Source of the DNA: Sipunculus nudus
Lineage: Eukaryota; Annelida; Sipuncula; Golfingiida; Sipunculidae
Direction: 5' to 3'
DNA: 64,000 nt
NCBI GenBank assembly: GCA_026874595.1
Contig: CM049316.1
Coordinates: 75,747,676-75,811,675, forward strand
In this document: piece by piece, positions 1 through 11,170 of the stretch
Layout of the letters: each line of letters opens with the position of its first letter
How positions within the stretch are numbered: the first letter of the stretch is position 1
Notes under the pieces: model-generated
Databases searched by the model: none
Seen by the model: only the letters and a program-made list of their open reading frames with translations
Told to the model about the DNA's origin: nothing
Program-made: the position numbers and the translations under genes

Positions 1-299
1 TTTAAAGAATGTAAATACTTTATTTGTTTGCTTTGAATACACTGTAAGTTAACTGCGATAACTGTAATTAAGATAGATACACGCATTTCCCATCTGGTGT
101 CTAATACAATAAATATCTGTCGTCATAGGACTATTCCTGATTCTTGAGAATCATGATATCTCAAGTTAAAAACCTAGACCCACAGTGTCCCAGCCTTTAC
201 ACGTTAAAAACTTTTTTAAAAATATATAATACATACCTAATTTCTGGCATGTACATAGGACCCATATAGAGGAATATTTATGGTATTTACGAGGAAAAC

Positions 300-1128
300 A
301 AATGAGTGGTTTTGACATTAGGCAGTCCTGAAGTGTGGAAATAGGTTTTTAATTAAAAAAAGTGAGGGTTTTCCTTAATTTCTCAAAGGAACGAAGTCGC
401 AAAGACCCAGTTTTTGTCTTGGTAGGAGATCTTGTGGACATCTAACATTATGCCGAATTTTGGATTCCTAGGCTTTATAGTTTCAAAACGTGCCACATCT
501 ACGGACGGACAGACGGACAATGGACCACGACTATAGCTCAGATGACTTATAGTTAGCTGAGCTAAAAATACAGGTGGCACCACCCCTTTTGAGGAACTGA
601 CAAAACTGGACATGGTCAATATTTAAGGCAAGTTTCATAACAATTCATACCTTATTTATCAAGATATTGGAGTTTTTTTTATCCAAACTTGTATTTTTTA
701 AGCCCCATAGCTCGGAGGATATACTTTCCAATCATCTAATTTCAGGTTTCCAAGGAGATTGTTTATAAACACTCTGGACGTTTACTTTGAAGTTTCTAGG
801 GCCAGCAGTTACGATGTTTGCCTGCTAACGAACGCCCGGACGGACAACGGACTAAGCGCCATTGCTATCCCCTATGTTGACTTACAGTCAACTGAGCTAA
901 AACAGAGAAGTGTTTGATATTATGCCGTCTGGAAGTGTAAAAATGGGTTTTTAATGTGGAATTGAGGTTTTTCCTTAATTTCTCAAAGGAATGAAGACCT
1001 AGTGACACAATTTTCAGTATGGTAGGAAATTTTGGGGACATCTTACTGTTTCAAAACATGCCCTGTTAACGGCCAGCCGGACGGACGGATGGACGGACAA
1101 AGGACCATGACTTTAGCTCAGCTGACTA
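300..1128. mobile_element. Cluster of pearl-like repeats with ACGG tract and terminal hairpin (copy A)
   Basis: There are three successive units. Each holds an 'aaggaatgaagacc' or 'ttcaggtttccaagg' body, a short (ACGG)n tract (about 497-515, 837-850, 1078-1098) and then a hairpin built on GCTCAGCTGAC...GTCAGCTGAGC. The third hairpin is interrupted by the element at 1129-1564. The architecture recalls bivalve pearl elements, thought to be non-autonomous Helitron relatives (established knowledge; assignment inferred). Confidence 0.6.
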
Positions 1129-1564
1129 CTGTGGTTGCCTTTTTGTTCGCGAGGGTTTTAATTTCGCGATATTCGCGAATGGGAAATAATCGCTAAAATG
1201 AAACCCTCGGGAATAATCGGCCAATTGAGAATGTTCTTCTTATTTAGTGTAATCAATACTTGTATGGTAATAGGTTAGAACAGAGAGAATGTTTTAATAA
1301 ATTACATCCTTGCAGGTATAGGGAAATTTAAACCTTAATTTGAACTAAACCACCTATGCTGTGTGTACTGGCCCATCATTATATAAGAAAATGTCACAAA
1401 CTCATGACCTATTCTCATTTTATAAAACCCAAAGGTATATGGTTTTGCCAAAGATTTGATATACTAGTAGGTTCTTGTGAGATCGCGAAAATGAAACCCT
1501 CGCAAAACATTAAAAATGGAAAAATCGCGAAATTTCAGCCTCGCGAATATGAAGCCAACCACAG
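1129..1564. mobile_element. 436-bp TA-flanked inverted-repeat element (MITE), copy A only
   Basis: The ends are inverted repeats of about 28 bases: CTGTGGTTGCCTT... on the left and ...CCAACCACAG on the right, each with an inner TTCGCGAGG / CCTCGCGAA. TA lies on both sides (1127-1128 and 1565-1566). Copy B at about 16,556 has the uninterrupted hairpin, so this is a clean insertion. There is no coding capacity; a 75-codon open stretch inside looks accidental. Probably a Tc1/mariner-type non-autonomous element, judged from the TA target only. Confidence 0.75.
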
Positions 1565-2298
1565 TATAAGTCAACTGAGCTAACCAGGGAATTAATCTCA
1601 AATAATACTTTAAAATTTCACTGTTTCAATAGTTTTGCCTTATAGCATAATTTGCTTTAAAATGGTCTGTTTATAAACTCTTAAAATTATGGTTTTTTTT
1701 TAGGCATAATTTCAAATCCATATTACTTATTGAGTCAAAACTCATTATAATTAAATAACTAGTGAGAAATAAGATTGGTGTCTTAGGTAGTAATATGGTC
1801 ACAAACACATGTATTTTTATCCAAAATATTAAAATAACATGTTGACCTTAAACTAAGTATAGTGGATAGAGAGGGGCAAATGCTTAAAAGGGTTTGACCT
1901 GTAGAATAGTGATAAATAGAGCGCTGCACCAGTTTCTGGATTCCAGTGTACATACATAACTTTCACTACGTATATATACTATTTGTACATGGGCTATGAT
2001 GTCCTGTATAATTATGATATACACACCAGTTGTACTTATTATAATTAGCTGGTCCATGACAGCTCTGGCGCTGTACTTGAAGGTTAAACCCGGCATTCTG
2101 ATTATAAAATAGTGCAGCACTGACCTGTATGCTGGCTGTCTGGTCTGGCTATCTCAACCAATACTTTAGATAACTTTTCTGGGTTTTCCCTGAGAAAAAA
2201 CAAAGGTCTGTCCATTATATATAACTGGATATAAAAAAAAAACCATGACACATCACACTAATAAACTGTCTGGTTTCTCCCTGAATTAAAATATCCAT

Positions 2299-2301
<3 letters not shown>

Positions 2302-2378
<77 letters not shown>
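2302..2378. repeat. (TA)n then (GA)n microsatellite
   Basis: TA repeats at 2302-2339 are followed by GA repeats at 2342-2378. Copy B has only a short remnant of the TA tract at about 17,263-17,280. Confidence 0.95.
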
Positions 2379-2382
<4 letters not shown>

Positions 2383-2431
2383 AGAGTTACCCTGCGTTGT
2401 AAAGTGTTCTATGGCCTACAGATCGGTATAA

Positions 2432-2575
2432 CGCTGAAGAAAAACAACACTGTAAATTCACAACAGTCTGTTTCATGGGATGCGACCCGATCGTCAGGTG
2501 AATGTTGTTAGAATCGTATGATCGGGTCCCATCCCGTGAAACAGACTGTTGTGAACAACAGTGTTGTTTTTCTTA
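2432..2575. mobile_element. Palindromic hairpin element, copy A
   Basis: Two arms of about 65-70 bases are near-perfect reverse complements: CTGAAGAAAAACAACACTGT at the left, and ACAGTGTTGTTTTTCTTAAG at the right. The inner arm is GGGATGCGACCCGATC / GATCGGGTCCCATCC. A second small hairpin (CTATGGCCTA...) lies just upstream. No coding content. Also found at 17,322 and 23,477. Confidence 0.8.
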
Positions 2576-3844
2576 AGGGTTATATAAATACATATATAAT
2601 GAAGGAACCGGTTATTTCATAATATGTCCAACCAAACACCAAATAAATACATATGAATATAATATTACTGAATGAACCATGATTGTTTCAGATCTCTTAC
2701 TTTTTGTGACAAAACTATCAACAACAAATATTCAATCTTCATATGAGTATGAGGAAATTTCTAGGTATTATAGTTCATTTCACCATCTGCAGTCCAATTT
2801 GTTTTTGTAGATTATTTTTATAAAAGTTTATATTTTTCAATAATTTCCTGGAAAACTAAATATGGAAGTGACAACCTTATATAGCAATTCACAATTTTAC
2901 AGTAATGCTCCAGTTCACGTTTAAAAGTTTTTAGTCTCTTCTCAATGATATGGCAGATATAATGTGTCCCTGCATGAGTAGCCATCTTTGATTTAGCTGG
3001 TTGTTTTTAGTGTCTTTACATGACATCATCCAATCGGCAGCTGTCGATTGGGACAGTTTTTGCATGTGACCAATGACCTTGACCGCCATAATTGGGTCTG
3101 ATATGTTGTAAAATGTTGAATGATTTCTCATAATTTCTGTTTTGTAAATAAAATGTGAAGTAGGTATTTATTTACCTTGTTGAAAATTAGGTCCTTTAAT
3201 CCTCTACACTATAACTGTTTCCCTTGAAATGTAACCAATAAGAAGTTTCATAGCAAAAGAAAACAGGTGAACATGACGGGGATGAAACGGACTATAGATA
3301 TTTTGCATCCTCTCTTTTGTATGAGAAAATAATTATGTGGCAATAAAAAAGTGCTTTTGAATTGATGTACTTGTAAGTCTTCTAAAAAATCAGAGAAAAT
3401 TATAAATGTTTTTATCTTCATGGTTGTATGAAACATCAACAAAGAGCTGAATATACAAATGTTTTCAAGAATCAAATACGTATTAGAGCAATTAAAGCAG
3501 TGACTTGAAGTTATCTAATTTATTTTTAAACCTCTGAATTTTAAAGATACCATCTTAATTTATTTATGAAAAATTTTAATATTGCATTTTTTCAAAGAAA
3601 TGTTTTAAAAAAATGAACAAAGGCAGTTTGACTAATGAACCTGAGTTTAACTCTTAAGAGAAAAGCCGGATCAAAGCATGATGATTTATTTCAAAAGGAT
3701 GATGAGCTTCGTAGATGATTGGGTAAATCTAAGTGCCCTGATTAACATCACTATCAACATTAGTTTAATGATTCAGATGACTCTTTTCCAAAGACTAGCA
3801 GCAATGAAAAAAAAATCATTACAAAACAAGTGATACTTTAGGTC

Positions 3845-4672
3845 TTAAAAACCAAATAGCTCAGAGAATATGGGTAACAGAGACCTAATTTCAAGGTTCC
3901 ACCGATATTTTTCACTCATCTTTAAAGGTCTCAAAAATAGAGAAAAAAATGTGTTCAAACTTTTAAAAATCCAAGTGGCGTCACCAGTCTGCAAAACTGA
4001 TGAAACACTCCATGATGAATATGCATGCACAGAATCAGGATGATCAATGCATTAGTTGTTCAGATACTTGAGCTTTTGTAACAACTTTTGAGTTATTCTC
4101 GGAGGTACTTCTTAGCCCGATAGCACGGAGGATATGGGTAACAGAGACCTGCTTTCAGGTTTCCATGGAGATTTAAGGGGACCTCCCGGGATGTCAAGAA
4201 AGAAGATTCCAGGTCAAATGTTCATAATTTGTGTCCTGTTAACAGACGACAACATCGTTGAAGGTCCAAAAAATAAAGATGAAAATTGGAAGAAAGTCCA
4301 GGTGGCGCTATCAGTCTGCAGGAACTGATGAAACACTCCATGATGCATATGCATGCAAACAATCATGCCGATCAATGTACTAGTTGTAAAGATACTAGAG
4401 CTTTTGTATCAATTTTTAGTTATTCTTGGGGTACTTCTGAGCCTCATAGTTCAGACGATATAGACGACAGAGACCTTATTTTATTAGGTTTCCGAGGAGA
4501 CTTTTCATGGGCCTCCCAGCGTGTCAAGAAAGAAGATTCTAGATCCAGTTGTTACTATTTGTGCCCTGGTAACATGACCGCATAATGCAAAAATCATGGT
4601 GATCAATGCATTAATGGTTCAGATACTTGAGCTTTTGTATTAAATTTACTTACAGTCAGCTGAGCTAAAAAA
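3845..4672. mobile_element. Pearl-like tandem-core array, copy A (about 3 cores)
   Basis: Cores are recognised by 'gggtaacagagacct' at about 3867 and 4136 and a variant at 4463, i.e. about 330-bp dimers of a 165-bp unit. The array ends with the hairpin arm CAGTCAGCTGAGCTAAAA (about 4651-4669), followed by a G run. The ACGG tract is missing. Several short open frames across it are repeat artefacts. Confidence 0.65.
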
Positions 4673-5887
4673 AATAAACAGTGTTTTGTTGCGGGGGGGG
4701 GGGGGGAGGCAGAAGTGCTCAGGATCCTTAACGGTAATATAAGATACACTAATTTCTTTATGTTATAAAAACCATATACAACACCTAAAGTCAATTATTC
4801 CGTATTCACCCACATTTTCATAAACATTCTGGAGCAGACATGATGTTTTTTGCATAATTATTTACATAAATGAACTTTTGACAATTCTTGTAGAGAAAAT
4901 GTCACTGTCATGGATGTGTGAGCTGGTAAACCATGAGATATTAATACATGCGCAAATGTTAAAAACAGAAAGGAAACATGTATGCTGAGGTGGTTGATTA
5001 CATATATGCCGAGGTTGAAATATCACAAGCTACTAGACGCCTAAAATACTATAGTTCATCTGAATTGCTGACAGATGTTGTTGTTGAAAAATTTTGCACT
5101 TTTTTTGGCGGGCTCTCGGCCTAAGGAAAACAAGGAATTATCTAAAGTTAATAGATGGCATCCGTCAGAATAGTCTTTTATACTGTGAAGGCTTGTCGAA
5201 CAATTGGAATTAGGTCTACGATTATATTTAGTTTTGAATTATACGTAATATTCCCCAGGATACGGCTTTCGACAATAAGCTTCACTCATATTTGACGTAG
5301 AAACAATCGCTCAAACGTGCCTCAGTCCTTAAGATATTTCGGTTTTAATCAATAGAACGTTAATTATACCGGAAAAGACTTTAATCAGCTAAACAAGACA
5401 ATACTTTATAGTGCACGTGCAAAAGCACTAAATACGGGAAAATGTGGTTTAATTTGGGAGCATGGGTGACATACAAATTATCACAGTGACCCAATGTCGT
5501 TTTCAGCTTCACAAAAACAGAACTGATGATTTGAACTTTTAACCTGTTGCTGAGGATTTTTTTTTTAAATAAAAGTTGAGTTATTTCTCCAGCTTGATAT
5601 GTTTATTATCATGACACAGATACCTACTATATCTGCCCTCTTGTTCCGGTATATTTGTAACTAATGTTTTTACACTGTAAAAGTAACAGAACTCCAACCT
5701 TAATATATATATACGAGTATCATCAATATTGGATCACATCCATAAGAGAGGCGGAGACATTCAATGCCATTTGTTCCTTCGTTCCATACATGAACGTTGA
5801 TAGTCTACTGTTTAATGTAATCCCGTCTTTCCTGGTAAGACCCGTGACAATCGGTGAATACCAACCTTGCGTACAATGTAATGTTTA

Positions 5888-5907
5888 TATATATATATGT
5901 ATATATG

Positions 5908-5948
<41 letters not shown>
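5888..5948. repeat. (AT)n microsatellite
   Basis: A long AT dinucleotide tract with minor interruptions. The open frame across it (IYIYIY) is an artefact. Confidence 0.95.
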
Positions 5949-5951
<3 letters not shown>

Positions 5952-6984
5952 CTATACACACGCACCATGAACTTAATTAGTTCCGGACATTGTAGTTCTT
6001 TCACTGGTAGATGGTCATCCAGCTATTTGTCTCTTGGTAATTAACAGTTAAGTAAGTAAACCTATATACCTACTGAACATGAAAGATTTATATTGTCAAT
6101 CAGTGTCAATTTGTGCATTGATTTCTCACCTTTCGTCCGGTGTACTGCTCTGAGACGTGTCAGGTTTAAGTACATATACAAAACTTCTCTACATGTAATT
6201 GTAAATAGGGCTTTTGCGAAAATGAGGTCACCAATGGCAACATAAGGTCATGCGGTATTAATATCCTTGAGACCTACTCAGAAGCGAATAATATAAATGG
6301 CAAACTACCTTTGACCAAACAAACACTATAATGATAATATTCAGAAAAAAAACAACTGGCCGTTATATTGTAGATCCATCTGTTACTGAAGTAAACCGAC
6401 AAGCTCAAAGCAGGTCAGCGTAACCTGGCCTGCGCCATCTGGTGAGTAAGGATGAACTATTTTAGTCATGGTATTTTTGTGCTGCTGACACGCACTTAAG
6501 GTTAAGTTTCCAAAGAGCATAGGACTACTAATGCCAGATCGTTTGAACGTATCCACAGAAACACGGTGTGGCAATGTAGATCTCAACACCCCCGCTTTCA
6601 GGTATAACACTGTCACAGGGCTGGTAAGTCCTATGCCAAGAACTTGAAGAGGAATCAAATTTTGGATGGATAGGTATAAGGTTTGAACACAACTGTAGTA
6701 TTCAATCAGTATTCGTTTATTACTTGCTGACAAAATAAGTCATTGAAATAATTCTAATGTCATTTAAAACGTCACTGTTTATGACAGTCCTATATTCATT
6801 CGTATTAGTTCGAATTATTCAAAAAACAACATAAAGGGGCATCTCTTGTGAGTTGAGGATTCGAGGACAAAGAAACATCACTAAATGACGCAAATTGAGA
6901 CATTAGCAGATCAATAAACCATTACTAATATTAAAACAAAATAGTGAAAACAAGTCTAGAAAAGAATAATTTTTATTGTTATTG

Positions 6985-7017
6985 TTATTATTGTTATTAT
7001 TATTATTATTATTATTG
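6985..7017. repeat. (TTA)n microsatellite
   Basis: A short TTA/TTG trinucleotide tract in the A-only segment. Confidence 0.85.
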
Positions 7018-9168
7018 TTCTGTCAATTTCTTAATCTGACTTTATTGGTTCTTACCCAGAATGTTACTGACTATGTATATATTCCAAATACAAAGAAATC
7101 GACAGACGTTCAACAATGATATGTGGTACCGACCATTTCTGTACCAAAAAGGTTGGAAGTCCGCATTCGGTAACTTGAATGAAGGAAATGCTATGTATTA
7201 CCCCGATTTGCGTGAGGCAATATATCGCGTAATGTGGAATTGCATTGGGATGCATGTCCCGGTATCTTTCATTGAATCTAATCGCAGGAAATCAATACAA
7301 AGAAAAAAGGAAAACACACATACATCAATTTATGACGAATAAGAAAAATGCTAAAAATCACTACTATGTATTTAATTTAAGGACTGTTTTAATATCAACC
7401 TCGGATGCAGCGCTATCGTCCACTTTGTAAATAGGCAGATAATACAGAAGTGTCTCAATAAAACAGAGCTTGCCCGGGTATAAAGGACTCGGGCATTCAG
7501 GTAGGTAATGAGCAACATTTACTTGTTTTCTGTCTTCTGCCAGTAAAGTTTGAATCGCAAAATCGTCAGGCTCTTCTTTGTCTTAAACATGACGTCTACG
7601 CTTCTAAAGGCGTCTTCTAATGGTCCAACCGAACCTTATATAAGTCAGTGCAATATAGCAATATAGCGATTCTTAGCGGAAACACACCACCAGACCAGCA
7701 ATGAGACAGGTAACAGCTCTAGACTCTGACCCTAGCTGAAAAGTGTCTGCAAATGTAAGGAATTGGAGCATGAGTGGACTTTTATACGGAATGTTCCCCG
7801 CAGCGCCCATGAACATTCAAGGGTTTTTGAGGTCATTGGAACTATTGTTTCAACAGGTTGAGGAATTTGAGGAAGATGTCAAAGGATTACTCGTAATCGA
7901 ACTCAGTGATGTCTTGCGGGAGACAGAAAACAAGAAAAAGTCGACAGACAGAGCAAGGAAAACTGTAAGTAATGATGATATTAATATGATTTCTTTAATA
8001 TGACTTTCGCTGTACCTTGCCATTTCCAAATAATGAAGATCTGTTCTTTCCAGCTGAGACTTTTGTGTAACTCTCCTGGCGTGAATAACACACAGAAAAA
8101 TCATTATAAGCATAGCGTACGATTTGTGTGACATATTGCGGTTGTCCGCTGTCAGGTGCTTTGTTCCAGCTATCATTGCTATGTCATAGTGATATGAAAA
8201 TTGGGGCTAAACGCCGACAAATGGCGCTTTGTTATCCGTCAAAAACTATGATATTCTCTGATGGCACCCTCACATTACCATCATCGCTGCAGATAATTGT
8301 TCTAATATCGCCCGAGTTGTGAAGGTATTTAACTCGATACAAGAAATCTACAAGGTGCTGGTAACAACTGATTTTAGGACAATGGGCGAAAGCTCAGAAT
8401 ATGTATATTCAAAGGGCACTTTTCTGTGCCAAATATGTATATTTGATACAGGCAACAAGTCCAATAGGAAATGTGATTTTAATATATGGAAAGAGTGCAG
8501 AAGAAGTGTAACTCTGACCGTTTTTAACTGCAAACGATAGGATTATAAGTTAAACCTATCACATGTTTAATTGTTGTATATTTATCAACATCAGTACATG
8601 TGACACTTGCAGAATGCATTAGCATTTAAAAACTTCCAGTGATATATGTACCACATCTCTTAAAATTAATCTTACACATGTCCCTCTTGTGTTAACCAAA
8701 CATTCACACCAACCATCCCTAGGATCCACAGTGCTAGTGTAACAGTCTCGCACAAAAATTCTGGTCAAGTTAGCGCACATATGTCATTTTTTACATTATT
8801 AATATGCTTATGTCGTATCATGTGATTTTTTTATATGCTGACGGTTCTTAACACTTACGATGCAAATACACCATTTCTTTATCGATTATCCTGACACTTA
8901 ACGGCATATCACTGTAACTGCATAACAGTCAATGATTCTAAATTTCATTTAGTAACAGAGCACTCCGTCATGTTTCCTATTCCAAAGTGTTTCAGAGACG
9001 ATGAAGAAGGTGACGTGTATTTTAAAATCCCTGAATTACATCTGACTCGGAAGGATTAATATGTCACATTTAAATATATTGCTGTGTATAATATTCCCTG
9101 GTGCCTGTATTATACAACGTCACGAATTCATTCCATTCACCATGATTATTGGTTGAAGCTTACAACTA

Positions 9169-9508
9169 ATGGCGTAACTATGGTAAGGATCACAGCGTCA
9201 GAGACATAGCTGTTTTCCAAGATAAATGGTTCTGAATGAAGTATTAATTAAGCGACCACCTCATACGCCGTTGGTATACACTTTGGTTATTATATACTAC
9301 ATATCGAGTATTGATTATATACCGGGCTACACTTGCCTAAATGATCCACCACATCCTTCGCTTTATATACCAATCCGTTTCACTTTATTCACTGTAACTC
9401 AAACATACTACTATGGTATTATTGGTCACGATGTAATCTGCACTTTATTAATAACATTTAAAAGAACACCCACAAACGCAAATATATATCAATATGCGTG
9501 TGTGTGTA
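9169..9508. other. 340-bp A-only indel
   Basis: Copy B reads ACAACTAACAGGGCTCC without a break at about 22,080, whereas copy A has about 340 extra bases between CAACTA and TAACAGG. TA appears on both sides, but no terminal inverted repeats are visible. The open frame inside is Tyr/Ile-rich and not convincing. Confidence 0.5.
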
Positions 9509-10528
9509 TAACAGGGCTCCCTCCACAGAGTGTTGTGTTTGGCTGTCATGGCTTCGGTCCAAAAAAACAAACTACTCTGGAAAATGCACTACCTTTATTT
9601 TGAAAAAAAGTGCATATACTCAGTAAGAGAAAAGTTACTTTTATATCATATATACAGAGAATGATAGGAGAACACACTTTTAATCACATAACAAATTATA
9701 ACACAATATTTATACGTGAAGGTTTCCATAATATCATGAATACCGAGTTAAAATTATATGTGAATCGACATTATTAATTCATAGTATCATATTATTCTTA
9801 CACAAAACAACCAAGACATACACAAATCTAATTACGCTTCAGTTCAGAAAGACTGATAATTATTCTTATAAACAGTTTCTTTACAGAAGGTATCTGAAGC
9901 GTAATTTGTACAAGAAAGTAACAGTTAGAAATAATCATAGAACAGTATATCACAATATATAACAATAATCATACAGTAGAGTAAGAGTAGAATGTCTATC
10001 AGTTCACTGTTAAAAAATATCATTGTGGTGATAAAAATTTAAAATTTACCTGCGAATGAGAGTGTCTCAATGAGTAAGAGAAATGCCTGCCGGTTTACTC
10101 AACTTGGCCAACTTGGCGGCGAAATCACACCAGCTATTATTGAAATACGAACACGAAAGAGGCTTCACAATGTAGCGCTTACAGAACACTGAATTCCGCG
10201 TATAGTAAAGATAATAAGATAACATACAATCAAAGACATGAGTGATTGATTATTACGTGAATAATTATTACTAATATCACTTTAATCGGGTTTCTGTCAA
10301 ATCTCAGATGTCGCAGATGTTCGGCGCTAAATATTATGCCCAACATAATTAGGTCGAGGTGAAATTTTGGAGTCATGAAAACGGATTTCACACGGCTTCC
10401 CAGGAACCACACTTATTATGAAAAAGGGTCACACGTTTCATATTACTAGACATCATCCGTCATACCCAATAAGAATAAGGCTTACAGACGCAGTCTGTCA
10501 CACTCACATACAGACACACATATAAATT

Positions 10529-10553
10529 CTATATATATATATATATATATATT
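10529..10553. repeat. (AT)n microsatellite
   Basis: A short AT tract. Copy B carries CA plus TA tracts at the matching place (23,753-23,828). Confidence 0.9.
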
Positions 10554-10899
10554 AAATAAACGAATATTATGTTGTTCAACATATGGTATTTTAAGCCTAT
10601 TCGTGATAAATTTAACAATAATTCACGCTACAATGTTTTTGAATACTCCTCGATCACTCGTTTAAATATGTAGGCATGTCCGTAAAGTGAGAAACCGGGG
10701 ATAATAAATGTTAAAGACCGTCTTGAAGAAATGCTCTTTGCCCCAATTTCCCTGGTTACACAGTAATGATAATCTCACCTTAAAAACTCTACGTGTAGAA
10801 TCGAAAACTGCACATATACATTGCTATAAGGTCTATACTATTGAACATAACCTTTCAACGTGTGTCAGTATCTGTAATACTTGTATAAATGAAACGTGA

Positions 10900-10925
10900 T
10901 TTATTATTTAAATGATAAATTTATT
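10900..10925 (-). terminator. Polyadenylation signals of HNMT-like copy A
   Basis: Two AATAAA hexamers on the minus strand (10905-10900 and 10925-10920) lie about 245-270 bases downstream of the stop. Copy B keeps one at the matching place. They are the likely 3' end signals. Confidence 0.5.
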
Positions 10926-11170
10926 ATTTAAATTAATTCATCTATCGCATATACTACATAGAATGCTAAAAAGTGGGCCCAGACATGTTTGTAACAATAA
11001 ATGATTATCTCAAAATATTTGCGGACACATATACCGATGAAACCATTTTTTAACAAAGGGAGTTTTAAGTCTGTAAGGTACAGTCCATGGACAAGAAAAT
11101 GGATTCATATAGAGTCTGTAAAGTCTGTTACTCCTATTCGGATTTGCCACCGATTGACTCTAATCTTACA

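Larger units (their letters stand above)
5005..8548. other. 3.5-kb segment present only in copy A; candidate small genes
   Basis: Copy B joins the two flanks directly at 21,432 with a short GATTA homology, so this is either an insertion in A or a deletion in B. It includes a classic TATATAAG box (7637-7644). On the plus strand an ATG at 7770 opens 65 codons (MSGLLYGMFPAAPMNIQGFL..., then an acidic/coiled stretch), ending exactly at a GTAAGT donor (7965); a CTTTCCAG acceptor at 8054 could add 25 codons to a stop at 8131. On the minus strand, 8134-8016 encodes a signal-peptide-like MSHKSYAMLIMIFLCVIHA and ends at AG|GTACAG; 7277-7064 follows a strong acceptor in the right phase and gives 110 residues in total. 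The two readings overlap on opposite strands, so at most one is real. A 6620-6383 minus open frame could be a further exon. Not recognised as a known family. Confidence 0.35.

Noticed and set aside
4286-4585. Open frames within the pearl-like arrays (also 19,862-20,541)
   Set aside because: They recur with each core unit, shift frame between units and contain no domain, so they are repeat shadows.
5664-6044. A 126-codon plus-strand open frame
   Set aside because: Its middle is an (AT)n tract translated as IYIYIY; the flanks have no family signature.
9226-9603. A 125-codon plus-strand open frame
   Set aside because: It lies mostly inside an A-only indel and continues across the boundary into sequence that is not open in copy B. 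Its Tyr/Ile-rich composition reflects AT-rich DNA.
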